A stretch of DNA of 64,000 nucleotides from Emiliania huxleyi CCMP1516 (lineage: Eukaryota > Haptophyta > Isochrysidales > Noelaerhabdaceae). Below, piece by piece: positions 32,801 to 41,932 of this stretch. The stretch is from assembly GCF_000372725.1 (NCBI RefSeq), contig NW_005198965.1:115655-179654 (forward strand), read 5' to 3'. The notes under the pieces were generated by a model. That model saw only the letters and a list, made by a program, of their open reading frames with translations, was not told the origin of the DNA and made no database searches. Within the stretch, counting starts at the first letter, position 1. Each line of letters begins with the position of its first letter. A program made the position numbers and the translations under genes.

Positions 32801-34934
32801 CGGCCGGCCGCGCATCCTCGTCGTCTCGAGCGGGACCGGCGCCGGCGCCGCGTCTTCAGCCGCCTCGGCGGCCGCCTCGGCCGCGTCGGCCGCGTCGGCC
32901 GCGGCCACGCCGTGCGCCACTCCGCCGCGCGCCGACTCGGTCGGCGAGGCTCTCAACCAGCAGACGGAGCGGGGCCGCGGCGGCCTGCTGAGCGGCGTCT
33001 ACCTGCCCGGAGAGCACCTGTACGAGGCGGCCGAGAGCGAGGCGCGGCTCCGCCCTCGGCTGACGCCGATGCGGGCCAGAGCAGCAGCCCTCAACCCGCC
33101 CTAACTCCCCCCCCCCCCNNNNNNNNNNNNNNNNNNNNNNNNNNNNNNNNNNNNNNNNNNNNNNNNNNNNNNNNNNNNNNNNNNNNNNNNNNNNNNNNNN
33201 NNNNNNNNNNNNNNNNNNNNNNNNNNNNNNNNNNNNNNNNNNNNNNNNNNNNNNNNNNNNNNNNNNNNNNGGGCGTCCTACCATGGAGACGGTGCTCGAC
33301 GTGCGGCGCGGCTCGGATGTGGTACTCGTGCGCGCGGCGCCCTCGTGGATCACCGGCCAGGCGTACTCTCTCCCCACCTCTCCCCACCTCTCCCCACCTC
33401 TCCCCACCTCTCCCCACCTCTCCCCACCTCTCCCCACCTCTCCCCACCTCTCCCGACCTCTCCCCACCTCTCCCCACCTCTCCCCACCTCTCCCCTCGTG
33501 GATCACCGGCCAGGCGTACGCCGTCGCCGGCGCGCTCGGCTGCCGCTGCACGACCGTGCTCGGCCCGTGGGACGAGCTGGCGCCGTCGACCCTCTCCGCC
33601 GTGATGGCGCACGCGCGCGTGACCGGCTTCATCGCCTCGGCGTCGGTGCTCAAGCGCGCACTCGGCCGCGGCGAGCGCGGGCGGGAGCCGGGCGCGGCAC
33701 ATTTGCGCGTCGGCGTCTCGTGCGGCGCGCCGCTCTCCGCCGCCGCTCCAACCTCACGATGTCCCGCTGGTTGACGGACTCGAGCTGTCCCTTAGGCGAG
33801 CCGCTCTCCGCCACGGCGCACGAGCTGGCGATGGAGTCGCTCGCCTCGCACTACATCAACGCGTATTGGGCGACGGAGCACGGCGTGATGGTCCTCGCGC
33901 CAACTTACGGCAACGCGGAGCAGCCGGTGCGCGCCGACGCGAGGATGCGAGAGCTGCCTTGGGTCGACGCAGCGGTGTGGGTGCCCGACGCTCCGGCCTC
34001 GCAGGGGGGCGAGGGGGGCGGGCGGGCCAGCCAGCGCGTGGCCGCTTGCGACGACGCCGCCGGTTCCCTCGCCGGCGCCCCGCTGCGCGAGGTCGGCTCG
34101 TCGGCGCTGCTACGGCCGTGGGGGGCGAGTGCTCCAGGCGCGAGCTTCCACACCGCGAGCCAAGACGGCTCCGAGACGGGCGTGCTCGTGTGCCGCCGGC
34201 CGTGGCCCGCGATGGCGCGGACGGTGTGGGGCCGGGTCGACGAGCTGGGCACCGCCGGCTGGCGCGGCGACCACGAGCTCTACGCGCGCGCCTACTGGCC
34301 AGAGTACCTGGTCGACGGCGAGCGCGAGCGCGCCTTCTCGCTCGGCGATCTCGCGCAGCGGTGGGGGGACGGGTCCGTCTCCGTCATCGGCCGCCACCAC
34401 GAGCTGATGCTCAGCAGCGGCACCGACCACGAGCGCTCTCCCGGTCGCAAGGCGGCGGCCGGCGCCGGCCGCGTGTGCGTGTGCGAGGTCGAGAACACGC
34501 TGCTCAAGCAGCGGGCGGTGCTCGACTGCCTGGTGGTGGTCGTGCCGGTCGGGCCAGAGGCGGGCGAGCTGCCGCGCACGAGGAGCGAGGGCGGCCGGCG
34601 CGGCGCTGGCGCGCCGGCGGAGATGGCGCCGGTGGCGTGCCTCGTGCTGCAGGAGGGGTGCGCGCTCAACGAGGAGCTGGTGGCGGCGCTCAAAAAGCTG
34701 GTGCACGAGGCGCACGGCGAGCATTGCGTCCCGACCGACCTGATCCCGATCGGCGCGATCCCGCGCACGCACAACTCCAAGCCGATGCGGCAGGTCGTCG
34801 GCCAGCTCTTTGCCGGCAACTTTGGAGGCGACGTGGCGGAGATATCGAACCCAGAATGCCTCACGGAGCTCGGCGCAACGATAGCAGACTGGCGCGCCAT
34901 GCGCGCTAGCCCCGTCCTGGACGAGCTGCCCTGA
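29888..34934 (+). CDS. Fusion of aspartate-semialdehyde-dehydrogenase-family reductase and acyl-CoA synthetase
   Basis: Exon 1 (29888-30913) starts with ATG and carries an NADP-type IIGGTGYVG motif, SPNCVSVG (nucleophile Cys), CTLQSLSGRGD and HRVGVHVGHF, the archaeal/fungal ASADH and malonyl-CoA-reductase pattern. Exon 2 (31127-about 31873) ends that domain (VVNNMVRGAYGAALLMAEYH). With no stop and no ATG it then runs through an Ala/Glu linker into the N-terminus of an ACS/PrpE-type acyl-CoA synthetase (YDWFVGGRTSAAFNEVDRHV). Later exons give YSELLLRSTAAARVL, ALADRVADLKASLVITAS (32248-32520, GC donor before it), SWITGQAYAVAGALG, YWATEHGVM, RPWPAMARTVWG, GRHHELM and a final PRTHNSKPMRQ with the catalytic Lys. 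The P-loop segment lies in the N gap. Two joins (near 31874-31960 and 32521-32675) are unresolved. Expected chemistry: acid to CoA ester, and CoA or phosphate ester to semialdehyde; the substrates are unknown. Confidence 0.75.
33119..33270. other. Assembly gap of 152 N
   Basis: A run of N following a C homopolymer, inside the acyl-CoA synthetase part of the fusion gene. The adenylate-forming enzyme P-loop (YTSGSTG-like) should lie here. Confidence 0.99.
33341..33519. repeat. 26-base duplication flanking a TCTCCCCACC minisatellite
   Basis: CCTCGTGGATCACCGGCCAG plus GCGTAC occurs at 33341-33366 and, identically, at 33494-33519. Between them lie about twelve units of TCTCCCCACC. The repeated segment codes for SWITGQAY in the synthetase. 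CCAG-GCGTAC can serve both as a GC donor and as an AG acceptor, so removal of the spacer restores the reading frame. Confidence 0.85.
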
Positions 34935-35097
34935 AGAACGCGCGCTCTGCCGAGGCGGTTATGTGCGTGGGCCCTTACGGCTTTTTTATATTGGCACCCA
35001 ATTCTGGCAGCGTCGTTGGAGCCCTACGCCACTACACCAAAATTCAGATATATACACGTTGACGTACCAGGTACCACCTCCTGAATACACCCCCCGC

Positions 35098-35553
35098 TCA
35101 GACGACAGCGAGCAACCGTTGGCCCTCGGGCACCACCCCATTTCTTTCGCTGCAGAACGGCTCGCTCACCGCCTCGCCCGTCCAAGTGCCTGGGTCTCCT
35201 CTGCTCGGCTCCACGAGCTCCACGACGCTCCAGGACGAGTCGTGCCTGGCAGGAGCGCAGCCTGCTTGCTGCTGCTGCTGCGGCCGGTAGTCCTCGTCGT
35301 CCTCCTCGTCGGCACTCAAGCTGCCGTGGCGGAGCCAGCAAACAGCAACCAAGAACAGGGCAATCGCGGCGAGCGAGAGGAGGGACGGAAAAGAGTGTGC
35401 AGAGACGCGCATCTCGCAAGCAGTCCAATCGTCGGTGCACACGTCTCTGTCAACGCACCAGAAGCAGTCCGACGGGCACGCGTCGATGAACGTGCCGCTG
35501 CAGCTCGCTGGGCCCGAGCCGAGGTCGCCACCAAGGTCTCCAGCCTCGTCCAT
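35098..35553 (-). CDS. Small single-pass membrane protein, unknown
   Basis: From the ATG at 35553 (MDEAGDLGGDLGSG) the frame gives 151 residues. A Cys-rich outer part (CSGTFIDACPSDCFWCVDRD with CTDDWTACE) is followed by one transmembrane helix (SLLSLAAIALFLVAVCWL), then an acidic and Gln-rich cytoplasmic tail. The frame is open further upstream but without features. It is divergent from the membrane protein at 35875. No family recognised. Confidence 0.5.
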   Translation of the reverse strand: MDEAGDLGGDLGSGPASCSGTFIDACPSDCFWCVDRDVCTDDWTACEMRVSAHSFPSLLSLAAIALFLVAVCWLRHGSLSADEEDDEDYRPQQQQQAGCAPARHDSSWSVVELVEPSRGDPGTWTGEAVSEPFCSERNGVVPEGQRLLAVV

Positions 35554-35874
35554 CAGCCCCACGCCGCTCCCGCGCCGCACGGCTGCTCGTTCCTCTGCTC
35601 GTTCCTCCCCTCGTCGGCCCGCGCGATTTTCTTTTTTGGGTACTATAAAGAATTCGCTGCAAATGTCGGACACCCAAACGGTTTCGGTTTTCCTCCTTGG
35701 TGCCTTCAGCGCGAGAAACTTTTTTGAATCACACAACACCGGTCGAGTGCACGGAGCTGCCTCACCGCCCTCGCGGGAGTCGCTTAGGCGGCTCCCGAGG
35801 CGCGGAGTCAATTCTTTTAATCACAAGACTCCTTCGCAGCTGCCCGCCGACGTCTAGGCACCCCCCTCGCCGGT

Positions 35875-36486
35875 ATGCTCAGAAGAGCTTTCGGCAGCGA
35901 GAAACAAGTCGACCCCTCAGACGACGACGACCGCTCGAGGCGCTTGCGCTACCGCTGCCGCGCAACCAACGTCCTCACCATTGTCTACCTGTTGAGCCTC
36001 CTCCTCATCGCGCTCGCTCTGTCCCTGGCTGATGCTGAGAAGCAGCGGCAGTCCCTGGCTGGTGCTGAAAGTTTGCGGCGATCGGAGTCAGCAGTGCGGC
36101 CAGAGAGGCTCGATGCCAGTTGGCCACCGGCACCACAGCCACCACCTGCAGTGGCCTCGCCGCAACCACTGCACCAGCCGCCACCCACAAGACGTCTTGC
36201 AGAATTGCGGCAATCAGAACCACCAAGTCCACCTGGTCGGGATGGAAGAGGCAATCGGTACGGTAACCCAGCCATCAGACTGGACATCCCGTGGTCCGAG
36301 CCTAAAGCTAGGTTCCCAGCCACCGATCGCCTCAAAGCTGCCGACGAGGAAGGCACTTACGACGAGCTGGAGAAGCTGCGGATTGCAAAGCGGATAAGGA
36401 AGCTCAGAGAGCAGAGGCGTAAGAGCGACCGAGAAGCGCGAATGAACGAGGATGGCGATGAAAACAGCGCGTATCACTATCTATAG
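35875..36486 (+). CDS. Small type II membrane protein, unknown
   Basis: The ATG at 35875 opens a 203-residue frame. A short charged N-terminus (QVDPSDDDDRSRRLRYRCR) precedes one transmembrane helix (VLTIVYLLSLLLIALALSL). After that come two near-copies of SLAGAES/SLADAEK, a Pro/Gln-rich stretch and a basic C-terminal helix (KLRIAKRIRKLREQRRKS). The positive charge before the helix suggests the N-terminus is inside. No known family. Confidence 0.5.
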   Translation: MLRRAFGSEKQVDPSDDDDRSRRLRYRCRATNVLTIVYLLSLLLIALALSLADAEKQRQSLAGAESLRRSESAVRPERLDASWPPAPQPPPAVASPQPLHQPPPTRRLAELRQSEPPSPPGRDGRGNRYGNPAIRLDIPWSEPKARFPATDRLKAADEEGTYDELEKLRIAKRIRKLREQRRKSDREARMNEDGDENSAYHYL

Positions 36487-36546
36487 CGAAATTACTCGTC
36501 ACGATCGTCATCGCCGTGACGCGGATCGAGAGTTGGGCCGAGCGCG

Positions 36547-36618
36547 TTTTTGATCTCTCGGTGAGTGGGCGCCCGCCCGCCGCCTCTGAGGGGGTCGGTC
36601 CCCCTAGACTGAAAACAA
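36547..36618 (-). repeat. Dispersed repeat D, copy 1
   Basis: Its complement matches 53100-53180: TTTTTGTTTTCAG, then GACCGACCCCCTCAGAGG, CGGCGGG and GCGCCCAC. A related piece with TTTTGATCTCTCGGT occurs at 47996-48020. Short and GC-rich; class unknown. Confidence 0.55.
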
Positions 36619-38578
36619 AAATAAAATGCAGAAACCGTCAAAGACAGCCTGCGAGAGCGGCGCTGCGCGCCGCCTAGAGGACGACGTCAGCGAGGATGTC
36701 ATGTCGCCGCGTTGCGCGTTGCGCGATGTGGCGTCACGATCGCCATTTCGTCAAGCCACCTTCATCGTGACCGTCGCCACCCTCGCCGCCGTCTCGCCTA
36801 CGTCGCCGCCGTCGGAGAGAGAGATCTCAAAACGCTCTCTCACAACTCTAGGATCTAGGTCCGTACAAACAAAAAGAATTCAGCCGCGGGTTAAAACACA
36901 TGCGGCATCTCTCCTCTGACACACACACACATGCTGCACATGCGACATGGGCCGCTCTCGCAATCACACACATGCTGCTATGCCACCCTCGCGCGACTCT
37001 GCGCGGTGCGGCGGTGGCAGCATGACACGGACACGACGAGATTCGACGAGATATGGAGCAATGCATGTGCATGCCATGTCCATGTCCGGGCAGTAAAGGT
37101 TGAGCTCGAGCATCATTGCTTGTTGGCAACGCGCTCGCCAACGCACGTCACCTCATCTCCCCAGCATCGGTCGGGACGAACAGCGGCCTCTCTTGAGGCT
37201 CGCGCCGTCTTCCCACCGCCTTGGGCCATGCGCATCTCGCGCCGCCCGCCCACCGCCTTGGGCCTTCGGTGCCGCCATCACCGACCTGCCTTTGGGCGGC
37301 AGCAGCCACCTCAGCAGGCGCTGGTCGCTCATGGCTCGCGTTGTGCTTCGAAGCGTTCGCGCTACGACCAGTGTACACCGTGTATCGCACCTCTGCCCAG
37401 GGCTCACCTTCCACCGGCCGGATACTCATCTCGTCTCGCGGTCCGCCTCGCGCTCCGTGCCCTGCGCGACGCGCATATCCGCACGCGGTCGTGCGATACG
37501 TTTCGTGACCGAACGAGCCCGCCACTGATTGGCACAGCAGCGGAGAACAGGCCCGGCCGCCTCGCAATGAGCTCCTATCACCATCATTGCCGTCACTCCC
37601 AAAGGCTTGGACTCGTGTGGGGAGGGTGCGCCGCGCCCAAGTAGCGTAGCCGCCCATGCTTGCCCCTCCGACCACAAGCCGCTCCCGATCCACGGGGCGC
37701 CACGCCACGGTGACCAGCGACCTGGCGGCGACTAGGTGCACCAATCTTGCGGCAACTTGGAGCGAGCGGGGGACGTCCTTTCAGCGGGTGAGACCCTATC
37801 AGTGTTGCACATTGGCTCTGAGCAGCAGCGCCTTGTGGCTCTGATTCTTATGGACGAGGGAGGTGATCGTTTTGGAGGGAGGGGGTGATGTGGCATGGTT
37901 GAAGGCGGTGGGAGGGGCTAGCAACAAGACGCCGGTTCGTGGGGTCGGCCATGAGCGCTGCTGCTGGGGGGGGGGGGTCGGCCATGAGCTTAGTTGTGCA
38001 GGGGGGGTACCGAGCAGTGAGCGGCCGCTCCGACCGCAGAAAAGACTGGCGCTCTTTCTCGTGTACGGTGCTGGTGACCAGCAAAAGATTTTTGGGGATA
38101 GATCCAACGCGATTGGGGTGATCTAGGGGTGGGTTAGGCTGGACCTGATGCGAAAATCCCTCCTTCGCCTCTGGTCGTCTGGTGTCGTGTAGCGGGTACG
38201 TTGCTCGTTGGTTGTGTGCCCACGGTCTTTTCTGCGCGGCGGTGAAGCCTCTTTCTTGGAGGTTAACCTGCTCAAGCCCTGATACGTGAAAAACGCGTGC
38301 CCATGCCTAGACCGCTAAATCGAGCGAGCCCAGGCAGCGCCGTGATCCTCTCCACCGTGATGCTCCTCGCCGTCATCGTCACCGACGACGTGTCAGCTGC
38401 GGCCTGCGCCCTCTGCGGACGGGCGTCGCCCGCGACAATGGCGCACGTATATCCACAGGCACACTACCTCTGTTTGCGACCTACAGCCGCAGCCGTGTAA
38501 CGCACGTCGTGACAGTTACGTAAGTGACGGCACGAGGAGCGAACACAATAACAGAGCGCCCCGCCTTCACGTCATGCT
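36619..38578. other. Intergenic stretch with low-complexity patches
   Basis: It includes a short ACACACAC patch near 36920 and a twice-occurring CACCGCCTTGGGCC word (37205 and 37250). Apart from the hydrolase-like fragment listed separately no frame is convincing. Confidence 0.4.
37490..37740 (-). pseudogene. Alpha/beta-hydrolase fragment
   Basis: On the minus strand, PVDRERLVVGGASMGGYATW fits the nucleophile elbow (GxSxGG, with the typical DRxRLYLxGxSMGGYGTW setting) of esterase/peptidase-like hydrolases. About 90 bases further on, in another frame, GLFSAAVPISGG fits the next conserved strand. A short intron could join the two. The rest of the domain, including the Asp and His of the triad, was not found, so this is a fragment or an incompletely seen gene. 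Confidence 0.4.
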
Positions 38579-40144
38579 TCACGTCGTGTTGTGCCTCGCA
38601 CACGCAAAGGGTGCGTGCAGCACGCAGCAACGGCCGCAGCTCGAGTTGGCGCAGGAGGGGGCCGGCTGGTTGGAGCAGTACACGCACACAGGCCGCCCAC
38701 GCGCGTCGTAGCGAGGCTGAGGTAGGGCCGTCGTGTCGTCGGTCGTCGTGTCGTTGCTGAGCTGCATCGCCTGGGTCGTGGTGTCGTCGGTCGAAATCGT
38801 CGTGTCGTTGGCTGAGGCGGCCGACGCCTGCGCCGTGGCGGCGGCCGCCTGCGCGGCCGCCTGGACGAATCGGTCGATTCTGGCGGAGATTGTGGTGGCG
38901 TCGTCGACAACTTGCGTGTCGTCGGTGGAGAAGAGGGTGGTGTCGTCGTCGTCCGCAATGGTGGTGGTGTCGTCCTCTTCCGCCGCCGCAGGCGCCGCTG
39001 CCGGCGCGGCGGGAGGAGGCGGCGCGGGCCGCGGCTGCGGCCGCGGCAGCTCTTCCCTGCAGTTGCAGCACGTCGGGCTCGCCGCCTCGCTCAGCCACTG
39101 CGCCATGCAGTTGATGTGGCACGCCGCGCCACAGCAGAGGGTGAGCATGTTGCAGTGCTCCTCGAGGCAGATCATGCACGGGTCCTTCCTCGCTCTCTCG
39201 CGGTGCTTGCGCAGCGTCTCCGCGCTCGCCGCCTCGTCCCTCTGCGCGCGAGCGCGCTCGCCCAGCCGGTCGAGCTCCTCCCACACACGGCTCAGGTGGT
39301 CGGCGAGCAGCGTCGCGAAAGGCGCCACCGAGCCGCTCCCCTCCCGACTCGCGATGATGGCGCCCACGTAGCCTGCGCGGTGCTCCTCGGTGGCGCAGAC
39401 GTTGATGACGAAGGGGACGCCGCGCATCCGCAGCATCGCGTTGGCCACAAGGCGCGACATCCTGCCGTTGCCGTCGTGGAACGGGTGGATGGAGAGGAGG
39501 CCGTGCGCCGCGGCCGCCGCCAGGCCGAGGTGCGTGATGTCGGGTCGCGAGCACAGCGCGATCACCGCCGCGACGTGGCCGTGCATCAGGGCGTGGACCT
39601 GCTCGGCCGGCGCAAACTCGATCGAGCCGACCCTCGCGGGTGTGCTCGTGCGGAGCACTCCGGCGTGCGGCGCGTCGCCCAGAAGCGTCCGGTGCACGCG
39701 CACGAGCAGCTCGACAGAGAGCGGCGCGCCGGAGTCGAGCTCGCGAAAGAGGAGCTCGAGCGCGGCGCGATGGTCCTGGACGATGCGAGCCGCGCCGAGC
39801 GCGTCGTGGCTCTTGCGGGTGTTGGAGCGCAGCGAGAGGGCCTGGCGGTCGATCTGCGTCGCCGCGAGCCCGGCGACCAGGCTTGCGTGCTCGCCGGCTG
39901 CCGTGATGACGCCGGCGTCCGAGGAGCCAGAGACACGCTTGAAGAGGAGCGAGACTCTAGACGTCGCCGTCCACTCGTTGATGCTGTCGGCGATCGAAGC
40001 GTGCAGCGTCAGCCGCTCCTCGCACGCCTCGGCCTGGGCTCCGACCGCGTTGAAGCGCGATGGCGCGGCGTTGACGTTGTGCTGGACCCATGCCTGCCAG
40101 TCGGCGCACCAGCGCGAGGAGGGCCGAAGGCGGCTGGCCGACAT
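38579..40144 (-). CDS. Fic-domain protein fused to a RING-type zinc finger
   Basis: Intronless 521-residue frame from the ATG at 40144 (MSASRLRPSSRW). The Fic domain holds HPFHDGNGR near residue 220, the full catalytic motif for AMP (or other NMP) transfer, preceded by the usual helical part (LLFRELDSGAPLSVELLVRVH). The spot where class II Fic proteins carry the inhibitory S/T-x-x-x-E-G helix shows no such Glu. Residues about 320-365 are a C3HC4-like RING (CMICLEE, CCGAACHINCMAQWL, CCNC). Then follow Pro/Ala linkers, DDTTT-rich repeats and a Cys-rich C-terminus (CVYCSNQPAPSCANSSCGRC). It may modify and ubiquitylate the same targets. Domain calls are firm; the fused activity is inference. Confidence 0.85.
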   Translation of the reverse strand: MSASRLRPSSRWCADWQAWVQHNVNAAPSRFNAVGAQAEACEERLTLHASIADSINEWTATSRVSLLFKRVSGSSDAGVITAAGEHASLVAGLAATQIDRQALSLRSNTRKSHDALGAARIVQDHRAALELLFRELDSGAPLSVELLVRVHRTLLGDAPHAGVLRTSTPARVGSIEFAPAEQVHALMHGHVAAVIALCSRPDITHLGLAAAAAHGLLSIHPFHDGNGRMSRLVANAMLRMRGVPFVINVCATEEHRAGYVGAIIASREGSGSVAPFATLLADHLSRVWEELDRLGERARAQRDEAASAETLRKHRERARKDPCMICLEEHCNMLTLCCGAACHINCMAQWLSEAASPTCCNCREELPRPQPRPAPPPPAAPAAAPAAAEEDDTTTIADDDDTTLFSTDDTQVVDDATTISARIDRFVQAAAQAAAATAQASAASANDTTISTDDTTTQAMQLSNDTTTDDTTALPQPRYDARGRPVCVYCSNQPAPSCANSSCGRCCVLHAPFACARHNTT

Positions 40145-40599
40145 CGGACAACGCAGGGTTTCTGCGCGGGGCCCGCCCGGGGACACTGCAGCGCTTGGGT
40201 CTAAATTTAGTGCGGTGTGAAGTGTTTATCTACTGCATCTTTAGCGCAAATTTAGCGCAAATTTAGCGCAAATTTAGCGCAACTTTAGCGCAAATTTAGC
40301 GCAAATTTAGCGCAAATTTAGCGCGAGTTCACTGCGACTTTACATCCAGATTTAGCGAGGTTTAGTGCGTCTTTAGTCCAGCCGCGCAGTAGGATCCAGC
40401 CGCAGCCCCTCGCTGGGCCTCCCTCCCCCTGTCCCCCTGCAGTCCCCTGCCGACTCGCAAAAGTTCCCCGTCCCGTCCCCAACCGAACGAAAGAGAGCTG
40501 AATATCAACCTCCGGTGCTTTCCGGGTTGCTTCTCCGGGCCCGCCGAGCGGCAAAACGATTGCCGGGAAGCGGGGCGTGAACATAACGACTTTACTGCG

Positions 40600-41170
40600 A
40601 TGGCAGAGCAGACGATGGTGGCGCTGCTGTGGCAGCAGGGAGATGCGAGGGGCACGCTCAACCTGCCGGCGTCGACCAAGGTGGAGCGACCTCAAGCTGC
40701 GCCTCAACGAGCGACTGCGATGCGGTGATGTTTGACGCGGTCATCATCGAGGTGAGGAAGGCCGGCTCTGTCCTCAAGCGCAAGCTCGACACGCAAAAGC
40801 AGGACGCGGTTGTCGACCCGCCGAGGAGCCTCCGCCCGAGCCTCTCACCGAGGTGCGCGTCTACACCCACCAGCGCGCCGAGGTGCTCGACCACGTCCCG
40901 CTCCGGCCGGATTTCATTGTGAGCGAGGTCGCCATCAAGCTGAAGGAGCAGTTCCCAGGTGTGCACGCAGCACCTACCACTGACCATCCCACCCTCCCGA
41001 CCCCTCTCTGCCCTCCCTTTGCAGCCGTGCTGCTGTCGGCGGGCGACATCACGGTGCACATCGGCGACGAGGAGGGGTACTTCCAGTTGAAGGAGGTGGA
41101 CCAAACCTCGCCGCTCAGCGACCTGCTCAAGGGGGCCGCTCTCGCCGGCATCTGCTTCGAGCTCCCTCAG
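40600..41170 (+). CDS. Unrecognised gene inside the inverted-array element
   Basis: The first piece, from the ATG at 40600, reads MAEQTMVALLWQQGDARGTL. Downstream, in other frames, are VIIEVRKAGSVLKRKLDTQK and then VRVYTHQRAEVLDHVPLRPD, FIVSEVAIKLKEQFP, an intron of about 60 bases and LLSAGDITVHIGDEEGYFQL, KEVDQTSPLSDLL. Composition and splice-like joins look like real exons, but the first joins need frame changes. Some could be short introns and some decay. No family recognised. Confidence 0.35.
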
Positions 41171-41482
41171 GCAAGCTCCCTCCAGTCCGCCCTCACGGGC
41201 TCCGGCTACGGCGCGCTGCACACAGCCATCCTTGAGCTGGTGAACCACTGCCCGCACCTGGCCAGGCACGTAGCGAAGCATTTGTCCAGGCTGTACGTGC
41301 TGCACAGCTCACCCTCGCCCCGGATGCCGTGGGCGCATCCTCCTTTCGTGAAGGGCCGGCATACTCTGATGCTCACGTGCACAGTGTGATTCTGCAAGCA
41401 GTCATCCTCCCATGGCATCGGCATCGAGCTATTGAGCATTTTCTTCCTCGGTGTATTTGCCATTGCACTTAGGAGGAGGTGC

Positions 41483-41932
41483 ATGGCTGGGGCTGGATCC
41501 AACATGCTACGAGCACACGCGTATGTAAAGCTGCTTGCGGTGACTACATGGATCATTGCCATTTGGCCGTTTCTGTCCTCGTGGTATGGATCCTTCATCC
41601 TTTGGTTCAACATTGGTTTTGAAATTCCAAGACCGACCCTCACCTCTACTCTATTACAGCTGGTGGTCACGGGCACAGCATGGGTTGTGCGGTCGGAGGT
41701 GGTGCTTGCGGTGGCGCATTCAACTGTGCTGGTCCTCCTCTCGGGAATCGGTTATGTGCCTGTGCTCAGTCGGGAGATCTTGCTCTGGAGGGCTGCATAT
41801 CTAGCCTCACTAGGAGCCTGCCTTTGGGTCATGAGGGCAGGGGCCAGGCATCTCCTGTGGTGCATTCTTGGCAGCCAAGGAGCAAAGCACGCGGCCCTGG
41901 CTAGCTGTGGTGTGGCCGGGAAGCCGTGCTAA
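41483..41932 (+). CDS. Hydrophobic ORF inside the inverted-array element
   Basis: A 149-residue frame from the ATG at 41483 with three or four hydrophobic stretches (VKLLAVTTWIIAIWPFLSSW, LILWFN-like, VVLAVAHSTVLVLLSGIGYV, AYLASLGACLWVM). GC content is below that of host genes. The opposite strand is also open over part of it. Possibly a membrane protein; equally possibly chance. Confidence 0.25.
   Translation: MAGAGSNMLRAHAYVKLLAVTTWIIAIWPFLSSWYGSFILWFNIGFEIPRPTLTSTLLQLVVTGTAWVVRSEVVLAVAHSTVLVLLSGIGYVPVLSREILLWRAAYLASLGACLWVMRAGARHLLWCILGSQGAKHAALASCGVAGKPC

Noticed and set aside
33359-33494. Tandem array that could suggest a CRISPR-like repeat
   Set aside because: Units are contiguous 10-base repeats without spacers; this is a minisatellite in a eukaryotic gene.
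38912-40204. 430-residue plus-strand frame opposite the Fic-RING gene
   Set aside because: Arg/Ala-rich shadow of a gene with firm motifs on the minus strand.
41206-41676. Minus-strand frame of 156 residues inside the inverted-array element
   Set aside because: No ATG context or motif that favours it over the opposite strand; left uncalled.
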